DNA of 64,000 nucleotides, taken from JACCXG01 sp963785755 (GTDB lineage: Bacteria; Acidobacteriota; Vicinamibacteria; Vicinamibacterales; 2-12-FULL-66-21). Position numbers and translations under genes: made by a program. Of the stretch, positions 8,399-14,367 are shown piece by piece; within the stretch, counting starts at the first letter, position 1, and each line of letters opens with the position of its first letter. A model generated the notes under the pieces. That model searched no databases. It worked only from the letters and a program-made list of their open reading frames with translations, and was not told where the DNA came from. The DNA lies in contig CAWAXG010000002.1 of NCBI GenBank assembly GCA_963785755.1, positions 1 through 64,000 on the forward strand, in the 5' to 3' direction.

Positions 8399-8875
8399 AT
8401 GAGCGACTGCTGCGATCGCCCCGCCGTCGAGCCCGGCGCCCGTGCCTGCTCTGCATGCGGCGAGCCTGGTGCGCCCGTTCAACTTCTGACCGTCAAGGCG
8501 CTGCTGACGGAGGTCGCGCTTCGACGCGTTCAGCTGACGCATTACCGATTCTGCGGTGATCCGGCCTGCGACGTCGTGTACTTCGGCGACGCCGGCGATC
8601 GTTTCGACACGAATGATCTTCGTGTGCCGGTCTGGCAGAAGGAGCCCGAAGGCGCACGTCTCCTCTGCTATTGCTTCGGAGAAACCGAATCCGCCATTCG
8701 CGCCGAGCTGACCGAGCACGGACGGACCGAGGTCGTCGACCGCATTCGCGAACACATCGATGCGCAGCGATGCGCGTGTGATCTTCGGAATCCTCGAGGC
8801 GCCTGCTGTTTAGGGGACGTGATCGCCGCGGTGAGGCGTCTGGAGCAGTCGCTGCCCGCCGGGAAGGAAGACTGA
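8399..8875 (+). CDS. Putative Fe-S/Zn metallochaperone, CopZ N-terminal-like, 158 aa
   Basis: A Cys-rich cytoplasmic protein of the 'iron-sulfur cluster-binding metallochaperone' type found beside mer genes. The N-terminal half has a zinc-ribbon-like set (CC at residues 4-5, ACSACGEPG, FCGDPACDVVYFG). The C-terminal half has a BFD-like [2Fe-2S] pattern (LLCYCFGETESAIR, then CACDLRNPRGACCLGDV). This matches the architecture of the Archaeoglobus CopZ N-terminal domain, in which one Zn and one [2Fe-2S] cluster are bound. It is the first gene of the operon; its TGA overlaps the MerR start (TGATG, 8873-8877). The metal actually delivered is not shown by the sequence; the context suggests Hg(II). 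Confidence 0.75.
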   Translation: MSDCCDRPAVEPGARACSACGEPGAPVQLLTVKALLTEVALRRVQLTHYRFCGDPACDVVYFGDAGDRFDTNDLRVPVWQKEPEGARLLCYCFGETESAIRAELTEHGRTEVVDRIREHIDAQRCACDLRNPRGACCLGDVIAAVRRLEQSLPAGKED

Positions 8876-9318
8876 TGGAGCCAGCACGAAGTTATCGCAT
8901 CGGCGAGATTGCGCATCACACCGGCGTCTCCGTCGAGACGCTCAGATACTACGAGAAGCGGCGGCTCCTGAAGGTCCCGCCACGATCGGAGGGCGGGTTC
9001 CGGCGCTACTCGGACGACGTGGTGCACCAGGTCCGATTCATCAAGCAGGCGCAGTCGCTGGGTCTGACCCTCGACGACATTCAGCAGCTGGTCACCGGCC
9101 AGCAACGTCGAAACCATGCATCGTCCTGCCGGAAGGTTCGCGATCTGTTGACCCGCCGGATCGACGACATCGACGGGCGCATCACGGAGCTCCGAAGCTT
9201 CCGTCGTACACTGCACGAGCACCTCATGGCGTGTGAACAGGCGTTGGCAGCGGCGACGGAGCCGGAGTGCCCGACGATCGATGCACTCGACCGTCCGAAG
9301 CGCGCGAGTAAAGGTTGA
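8875..9318 (+). CDS. merR: MerR family mercury-responsive regulator
   Basis: A 147-residue MerR protein. The winged-helix N-terminus reads RIGEIAHHTGVSVETLRYYE, followed by FRRYSDDVVHQVRFIKQAQ and the long dimerisation helix. The metal-binding cysteines are at residues 85, 120 and 132 (SSC, MAC, ECP). Mercury MerR proteins use C82, C117 and C126, so the first spacing (35) is identical and the last is three longer. That favours Hg(II) over Cu, Zn or Cd regulators. It is translationally coupled to genes on both sides (TGATG overlaps). It should act at the 8359-8390 promoter. Confidence 0.85.
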   Translation: MEPARSYRIGEIAHHTGVSVETLRYYEKRRLLKVPPRSEGGFRRYSDDVVHQVRFIKQAQSLGLTLDDIQQLVTGQQRRNHASSCRKVRDLLTRRIDDIDGRITELRSFRRTLHEHLMACEQALAAATEPECPTIDALDRPKRASKG

Positions 9319-9641
9319 TGAAGCACGGTGAGAAGATCGCGCCAGTCGCTGCGGCTCTGACCGGGCTGGCTACGCTCGCGTGCTGTTTACCGGTGGGGTT
9401 TGCGGCCGCCGCCGTGACCGCGGGGCTGAGCACCGTTGTCGCAGCCTACCAACCGTGGTTTCTTGGCGCCTCCGTCGTCCTGCTCGCCGTCGGTCTGGTG
9501 CAGCTCAATCAGACACGGAGGACCTGCAGCCGGCGGCCTTACGCCTCGTTTGTCGTGTTCGGTGTCTCTGCTGTCATCGTGCTGCTCGTCGTGCTGTTTC
9601 CACAGGAAATTGCGGGCATGCTCGCGGACTGGTTGCCTTGA
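9318..9641 (+). CDS. MerT-like mercuric transport membrane protein
   Basis: A 107-residue inner-membrane protein with three predicted TM segments. TM1 carries an adjacent Cys pair before Pro (TLACCLPVGF), the position of the Hg(II)-binding CC in MerT and MerC. A cytoplasmic loop has one more Cys (RRTCSRRPY), where MerT has two. ATG 9318 overlaps the MerR stop (TGATG), which argues for it over the TTG at 9315. By family, it would take up Hg(II) from the periplasm and pass it to cytosolic thiols. No mercuric reductase MerA is in the window. Confidence 0.7.
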   Translation: MKHGEKIAPVAAALTGLATLACCLPVGFAAAAVTAGLSTVVAAYQPWFLGASVVLLAVGLVQLNQTRRTCSRRPYASFVVFGVSAVIVLLVVLFPQEIAGMLADWLP

Positions 9642-9646
9642 CGTCC

Positions 9647-10308
9647 ATGAAGAATCGACGAAAGACGTTCGGCCTGGCGGCGTTGGCGATCGTCCTCGTG
9701 GCGGCGTTCGGGTGGTACCGATTCGCCCCGGGCGAGGCTCCAGCCGGGCAGCCTCCGCTCGCGACGCTCGACTCGACGTCCCTTCAGGCCCTTCGAGCTG
9801 ACTTCAATCGGGAATCGAGCCACGCTCGAGTCATCGTCCTGCTCTCACCAACGTGAGGGACATGTCTGCGGGGGGCCTCCGCAGTCGAATCGCTCCTCGA
9901 GCACCGCGCGGACGATCGGATTCGCGTGTTTGCGGTGTGGCAACCCATGCTGGTGACTGACTGGGCCGCGCCGGCCAGTTCGGTTCTCAAGCGGCTCTCG
10001 GATCGGCGCGTGCAGCAGGTACCTGGGATCCGAATCATGTGCTTGCGACGCAGATGAAGAACGACGCACGCGCGCCACAACCGGTGCAGGACTGCTGCCT
10101 GCGGTCTGGCATCCTCTGGGATTTGGCCGCGCTGTATCCTCCGGGTGCAACATGGTCTGACAAGTTGCCTTCGGCGGTACTGTTCAACGGACCCGTGGTT
10201 GACGTGATATCCGAGGTCGAGTCGGCGCTTGCGGCAGCGCCGCGCACGAGCGTCCTGCTGCCACGGGCGCGACGCGATCGGAATCTCGCGACGGCTGCCG
10301 CTCGGTGA
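9647..10308 (+). CDS. Thioredoxin-like candidate selenoprotein (UxxC), in-frame TGA; one frameshift
   Basis: From ATG 9647 the frame encodes a TM or lipoprotein-like N-terminus (TFGLAALAIVLVAAFGWYRF) and then VIVLLSPT, immediately followed by TGA (9854-9856). The same frame continues past it as GTCLRGASAVESLLEHRADD and RIRVFAVWQPMLVTDWA. Read through, the TGA is the first residue of a thioredoxin active site, giving PT-U-G-T-C, where homologous thioredoxin folds have CxxC. A hairpin suited to a bacterial SECIS lies just downstream (see 9854-9884). Near 10022 the frame shifts by one. It then continues WDPNHVLATQMKNDARAPQ, DCCLRSGILWDLAALYP and SAVLFNGPVVDVISEVESAL to 10308. It is the last gene of the mercury-type operon, six bases after the MerT-like gene. 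A nonsense mutation is the alternative. Confidence 0.65.
9854..9884 (+). promoter_or_regulatory. Candidate bacterial SECIS element after in-frame TGA
   Basis: Nine bases after TGA 9854-9856 comes CTGCGGGGGGCCTCCGCAG (9866-9884). It folds into a 6-bp perfect stem (9866-9871 with 9879-9884), extendable to 8 bp with one G-U pair, leaving a G-first loop (GGC, or GGGGCCT). The loop begins 15-17 bases after the UGA, within the window known for bacterial SECIS elements, which also favour a G at the start of the apical loop. It lies inside coding sequence, as bacterial SECIS elements do. Confidence 0.55.
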
Positions 10309-10360
10309 GCTGGCGCGCCGCCGGCCGATAACGTCGGCACTAGTTCGGGGCACTCCGTTC

Positions 10361-10696
10361 CTATCGCTTCCGCGATCCGTCGAACACGACCTGATCGTGC
10401 CACCAGAGCCGCTCGAACAGGGCGCGGCAGACATCGCGTCGCTCGTCGCCGGCGATCTCGCCGATGCTGCGCTCCCCGTCGATCGCGTCGACCAGGCGTT
10501 TCTCGCGCGCGTCGATCGGCAGGAAGATATCGGTGTAGGTATGAGCCCGGTTGATCAGGACTCCCGCTGCCCCCGGCGGCAGCCGCTCTTGAACGCAGAG
10601 CGTGTCCGGCACTCGAACAGGCACGTAGTCAGGCCAGGCATCGCCGGAAAAACCGATTACTTCCGAGCTGCCCGGAATCAGACTCGCATTGACCAT
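10361..10696 (-). CDS. Small protein coupled to sorAB, unknown function
   Basis: A 111-residue protein starting at ATG 10696, one base after the SorB stop (TGAGATG), so it is translationally coupled. It reads SEVIGFSGDAWPDYVPVRV, LPPGAAGVLINRAHTYTDIF and IDGERSIGEIAG, then FERLWWHDQVVFDGS. The DGERSIGEIAG helix with a following helix recalls PqqD-like winged-helix folds and the C-terminal tails of some acidobacterial methyltransferases. I cannot name a family. It has no signal peptide, unlike its two upstream partners. It might be a maturation or regulatory factor for the enzyme, or a truncated larger protein. Confidence 0.5.
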   Translation of the reverse strand: MVNASLIPGSSEVIGFSGDAWPDYVPVRVPDTLCVQERLPPGAAGVLINRAHTYTDIFLPIDAREKRLVDAIDGERSIGEIAGDERRDVCRALFERLWWHDQVVFDGSRKR

Positions 10697-10697
10697 C

Positions 10698-11093
10698 TCA
10701 CCGTCCGACCGGACGCGTGACGACCGGCTGGAACGACGCGTTCTCCGGCCCGAAGTTCGCCGCAAGATAGTCGAGCAACACGTTTCGCTGATCTTCGGGA
10801 ATTGCCGTCCCCCAGTTGATCATCTTTGTCAGCGTCGTGGTCCACTGTGCCTTCGTCAACCGCTGCTGGCGGATGACGTCCGATGAATGGCAGCTGAGAC
10901 ACGCGGCGTCGGCAACGACTCTCCCGGCGCCGTCGGGCAGCGGTGTGATCCGGGTGCCGAGCTGCGGGAGGGCGCCCGCTCCGACCGGGCGCTGCAGGGG
11001 CGCAATCGCCGTCGAGCTGCGAGCGACCGAGAGGGCGGACCCCATACCGATCGCGACAATTGCGATCGACGCGGCCAGTCGAATGCGCGTCAT
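10698..11093 (-). CDS. c-type cytochrome subunit, SorB-like
   Basis: A 131-residue periplasmic monohaem cytochrome c. It has a signal peptide (IRLAASIAIVAIGMGSALSV), a haem-binding CLSCH motif (DAACLSCHSSDVIRQQRL) and a likely distal ligand in LTKMINWG, then LLDYLAANFGPEN. Size and neighbour match SorB, which takes electrons from the molybdenum subunit SorA during sulfite oxidation. ATG 11093 overlaps the SorA stop (ATGA, once the SorA frame is corrected). Immediately downstream is a small coupled gene. Confidence 0.75.
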   Translation of the reverse strand: MTRIRLAASIAIVAIGMGSALSVARSSTAIAPLQRPVGAGALPQLGTRITPLPDGAGRVVADAACLSCHSSDVIRQQRLTKAQWTTTLTKMINWGTAIPEDQRNVLLDYLAANFGPENASFQPVVTRPVGR

Positions 11094-12233
11094 GGCACCA
11101 CCTCGATGTTTACGGCATGCCATCCGTTGTGCAGATATCCGCTCTGATTCCAGACCCCGTCTCGGGGCTGCACGCGGCCGGCGCTGTCGGTCGCGCGCGC
11201 CACCAACCTGATGGTGCCAGGCTTTGCCGGCGAGTACCTGGATCGACCAGAGCCGCCACGCATACGGATCGTGTGCTGGATTCAACGTCGCCGCCCGCCA
11301 CGTCGCGCCGTCGTCATCGCTGATGTCGACCTGGACGATGTCGGGTGCCCCCGAGAAGGCCACGCCGCCGACCCTGAACGACGATCCGACCCTCGCCCGT
11401 TCCGGCGCCTGAGTGATCGTCGACTTCACGAACAGCTCGGTGACCGCATCGGTTTCCTCCGGCTTCACCGCGACGCCCGGTGTCCCCGGGCGCTTCGGGT
11501 ATCGGTACCCGGTGTCCATGAAGAAGCCCGTCTGGGGCTTGGGCTGCGCGCTGAGTCGGACGAGCCATTTCATCCAGTGGTTGCCCGTCCACCCCGGCGC
11601 CACGAGGCGCGCGGGCCCGCCGTGCAGAAGTGGCAGCGGTTCGCCGTTCATCTCGTAGGCAATGATGCAGTCCGTGAGCGCCTTCTGCAGTTCGATGCTG
11701 CGGTGAAACGGCGGCACCTTTCCGGGCGGCCCGTCGCCGCCGAACAGATGAAGATGCGCCGTGCCAGTCTTGACGCCGGCACGTTTCAACACTGCCTCGA
11801 CCGAGACTCCGGTCCAGCGCGCGTTGCCCATCGCGCCGTGCGTCCACTGGAGTCCCGGGACGATCGGCCGATGCAGGCTCCGGGCGTTGCCGCTGCATTG
11901 CAGCACGCAGGTCCGCACCGTCCGGGGCATGCGCCGGAGATCCGCGAGGGTCAGCGTCAGTGGGTGGCTGACCTCGCCATCAATCGTCAACCTCCAGTCG
12001 GCCGGTGCAGGAACCACGGGATTCCAGTGGTGCCGCACGAAAAACAGATCGTTCGGTGTGATGTAGGCCGTCAGCAGATCGAGCGGCGTCTCCGCATTGG
12101 TCGGAAATGCGTTCATTTGCAGCATGCGCGCGCCAGCAGATGCGCGCCGTTGCTGCGCGCCGGGCGACGGCGCCGTGAACAGGCCACCAGCGGTCGCGAG
12201 CATGAAGTTACGGCGAGTCAGCATGCGGATCAT
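11090..12233 (-). CDS. Sulfite oxidase family molybdopterin subunit, SorA-like; one frameshift near the C-terminus
   Basis: A periplasmic molybdenum oxidoreductase. The Tat signal is MLTRRNFMLATAGGLF. Moco-domain motifs follow: FFVRHHWNPVVP, VLQCSGNARS with the Mo-ligating Cys, RWTGVSVEAVLKRAG, CIIAYEMNGEPLPLLHGGP and RLVAPGWTGNHWMKWL. A dimerisation domain then holds VQVDISDDDGATWRAATLN. Around 11222 one extra A (AAAG) shifts the frame. Correcting it gives GTIRLVARATDSAGRVQP and GYLHNGWHAVNIEVVP and a TGA overlapping the SorB ATG. Without the correction the frame fuses artificially into SorB. The reaction by family is sulfite to sulfate with electrons to cytochrome c. YedY-like enzymes are the alternative, but the SorB neighbour favours SorA. 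Confidence 0.8.
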
Positions 12234-12497
12234 CTTCGGTCTCCTGCATGAGTGCAGAACCTATCTCACGAATGCCCGAGGAGGAATCATGGCGGGGGCC
12301 AGCCGGTTTGTCGAACGTGGAGAAGGCGCTGCTTCGCTGGCGCTTCGCCGTGACCAGTTCGATCAAGTGTTCACCCCGGCGAAGGTGTACAATTCGCGGC
12401 CGACAGCGGCGTGCTGGTGGTCATGAGCGGCATCATCAGGTCGGCATGAGCCGGTGAATCTGGCAGCCATCGCCGCGGACATTGAGGAGACACTGCG

Positions 12498-12746
12498 ATG
12501 AACCTGATCGTCAGCTTGATCATTGGCGGCATTGTCGGGTGGCTGGCCAGCATGGTCATGAAGACCAACGCCCAGATGGGGCTGATCGCGAATGTCATCG
12601 TCGGCATCGTCGGATCGGCGCTTGGGTTCTGGCTCGCCGGCGCGCTGGGCCTCGGGGCGAGCGGCACGGTCGCGCAGTGGCTCGTGTCCATTGGCGGCGC
12701 GGCGATTCTGATCGCCGTCCTCAAGGCTCTGAACGTCTTCAAGTAG
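12498..12746 (+). CDS. GlsB/YeaQ/YmgE family stress-response membrane protein
   Basis: An 82-residue protein of the 'transglycosylase-associated protein' family. It has three hydrophobic segments with Gly-zipper character (LIVSLIIGGIVGWLASMVMK, LIANVIVGIVGSALGFWLAG, WLVSIGGAAILIAVLKALNV). Length and layout are standard. Such proteins are membrane-embedded and induced under envelope or general stress; the molecular role is unclear. A TACAAT at 12388-12393 could be its -10. The convergent PP2C gene lies downstream, past an inverted repeat. Confidence 0.85.
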   Translation: MNLIVSLIIGGIVGWLASMVMKTNAQMGLIANVIVGIVGSALGFWLAGALGLGASGTVAQWLVSIGGAAILIAVLKALNVFK

Positions 12747-12760
12747 AGGCGCGGAATTCT

Positions 12761-12903
12761 TCACAGGGAGGATGGGAGGACGGGAGGTTCAATTCCAGAG
12801 AATCAACCTCTGTTCGCCGTGCCTGAAGCTCACCGGCCACGACAGGAACGAGTTGGCGAGCCGCAGAGGAAGGTGTTCTCCCGTCCTCCCGTCCTCCTTG
12901 TGA
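12761..12903. repeat. Long inverted repeat between convergent genes (REP-like)
   Basis: Arms at 12761-12786 and 12878-12903 are 26 bases each and complementary except for two positions. They consist of purine-rich GGGAGGATGGGAGGACGGGA and its complement, with about 90 bases between. It sits between the GlsB stop and the end of the convergent PP2C gene. It could be a bidirectional terminator or a REP-type element. No T-run follows either arm. Confidence 0.55.
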
Positions 12904-12949
12904 AAATCCTGGCTCTGCGGGCGGCTTACTCTCGATAGAGGACCCCGGT

Positions 12950-13963
12950 TCAGTGCTCGTCTGGAAACGTGTAGGCCGCGACGATCACGGTGACGTTGTC
13001 GCGTCCGCCGCGATCGAGGGCGAACTGCACGAGTTGCGCGCAGGCGTCGGCGGACGAGGCCGCAGCTGCCAGCGTCTGCGCGATCGTGTCGTCATCGACC
13101 AGGTCGGTCAGCCCGTCGCTGCAGAGGAGCAGGCGGTCGCCGTCCTCGAGACGCAGGAGATCGACGTCGACATCGACGTGCTCGTTGGAGCCGCCGAGCG
13201 CGTTCGTGAGAATGTGCCCCGTGCCAGACGAGGGGATGTCGCACGCCTCGAGCTTCCCGCAGTCGACGAGCATCTGAGCGTAGGTGTGATCCTTGGTGAG
13301 GCGATGGAGGCCGCCCGCCCGGAACAGATAGGCGCGCGAGTCTCCGACGTGAGCGATCAACAGGTCCCGACCGAGGCTGCGAGCGGCCGTCAGCGTCGAT
13401 CCCATGCCGCCCAGCGCCGAATCCTCGCGCCCCTTTTTGAAGATCACCGCCCCGACCTGCCGCACGATGTCCTGCGCGCGACGCTCCACTTCGGCCGACG
13501 CCGCCTCGGAGTCGAGCCTCAGCATCCAGTCAGGGATCTCCAGCGCGAGGCTGACGAGCGCGCTGATCGCGAGCCGGCTCGCCAGCTCGCCGGCGGCATG
13601 ACCGCCCATCCCGTCCGCGACGATCATCAGGTAATTGACCTCTTCGACCCGTTCGGGCACGTCGCCGCGCGGCAGGCTCGTGAGCATCGTCTCGAGCGCG
13701 CGCGACATCTTCGTCACGAAGAACTGGTCCTCGTTGTTCTCGCGAAGGTGCCCTGTGTGCGACAGGGCGCTCACATCGATGCGGACCAGCGATGAGAACG
13801 GCGGCACCACGGTGCCGGTACTGCGGCGAGCGTCGGGCGCGGCTGTCTGCGTCGAGCGATCGGGCCTGCCTGCCCTGAGCTTGTCGAAGGGGCCTGCCCT
13901 GAGCTTGTCGAAGGGGTCTCTCATGAGGATCACAATGGTGTCAGAGACGAGTCGGGGGTTCAA
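12950..13963 (-). CDS. PP2C-family Ser/Thr protein phosphatase
   Basis: A metal-dependent PPM/PP2C phosphatase with all core motifs: SHTGHLRENNEDQFFV, MIVADGMGGHAAGELASRLA, LIAHVGDSRAYLFRAGGL, LLLCSDGLTDLVDDDTIAQT and GGRDNVTVIVAAY. The aspartates for two Mn/Mg ions are present. It is the natural counterpart of the window's Hanks-type kinases. The annotated ATG at 13963 adds about 55 residues that include a repeat-encoded PFDKLRAGPFDKLRAG and are not part of the fold. The true start may be a GTG near VVPPF or VRIDV (about 13780-13810). It diverges from the PadR gene at 14014. Confidence 0.85.
   Translation of the reverse strand: MNPRLVSDTIVILMRDPFDKLRAGPFDKLRAGRPDRSTQTAAPDARRSTGTVVPPFSSLVRIDVSALSHTGHLRENNEDQFFVTKMSRALETMLTSLPRGDVPERVEEVNYLMIVADGMGGHAAGELASRLAISALVSLALEIPDWMLRLDSEAASAEVERRAQDIVRQVGAVIFKKGREDSALGGMGSTLTAARSLGRDLLIAHVGDSRAYLFRAGGLHRLTKDHTYAQMLVDCGKLEACDIPSSGTGHILTNALGGSNEHVDVDVDLLRLEDGDRLLLCSDGLTDLVDDDTIAQTLAAAASSADACAQLVQFALDRGGRDNVTVIVAAYTFPDEH
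13869..13916 (-). repeat. Tandem 24-bp dispersed repeat (PFDKLRAG type)
   Basis: Two perfect tandem copies of a 24-base unit (13869-13892 and 13893-13916) contain the core TGCCCTGAGCTTGTCGAAGG. On the reverse strand this reads in frame as PFDKLRAG twice. The same short repeat is scattered through many environmental bacterial genomes, often next to genes. Here it lies in the 5' end of the PP2C reading frame. Confidence 0.8.
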
Positions 13964-14001
13964 GGAGGTTAAGGGGTTGCCTAGGAGCTTCGTCCAGGGA
14001 C

Positions 14002-14013
14002 TAGTATCTGCCT
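14002..14013 (+). promoter_or_regulatory. Likely -10 element giving a leaderless padR transcript
   Basis: TAGTAT at 14002-14007 lies six bases before the PadR ATG (14014), with TTGCCT at 13977-13982 as a poorly matched -35 (19-base spacer). No Shine-Dalgarno sequence fits between. If used, transcription would start at or next to the ATG. Confidence 0.35.
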
Positions 14014-14367
14014 ATGACAGACATCGACCTCTCGGCGCTGGACCGCGAGCTGAAGAAGGGTGCAGCCGAGCTGCTCCTGCTCTCGGTGCTGGAGGGACGG
14101 CCCCGCCATGGCTACGAGCTCGGGAAGCTGATCGAAACGCGGTCAGGGGGACGGGTGGTGTTCCATCTCGACTCCCTCTATCCCCTGCTCTATCGCCTCG
14201 AGGAGCGCGGCTGGATCAAGGGCGCGTGGGTCGAGAAGCCTGGTGAGCGCCGGCGCCGTTTCTATCGTCTCACGGCGACCGGCAGGCGCGTGCTGGCGCA
14301 ACAGCGCACGACGTGGGACGACTTCGTGGAGGCCGTGCGCCTGGTCACGGGAGCCGAACATGCCTGA
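14014..14367 (+). CDS. PadR family transcriptional regulator
   Basis: A 117-residue PadR-type winged-helix repressor: AAELLLLSVLEGRPRHGYEL, LDSLYPLLYRLEERGWIKG, and RRRFYRLTATGRRVLAQ, followed by a short C-terminal dimerisation helix. It overlaps the start of a large ADOP permease (ATG 14360 lies inside it), the standard PadR-ADOP pairing in Acidobacteria. It probably represses its own operon. Confidence 0.9.
   Translation: MTDIDLSALDRELKKGAAELLLLSVLEGRPRHGYELGKLIETRSGGRVVFHLDSLYPLLYRLEERGWIKGAWVEKPGERRRRFYRLTATGRRVLAQQRTTWDDFVEAVRLVTGAEHA

Noticed and set aside
10698..12233. A single fused sulfite oxidase-cytochrome c protein
   Set aside because: The linker is unlike either family. Removing one A near 11222 restores the SorA C-terminus, a TGA, and an overlapping ATG with a signal peptide for SorB.
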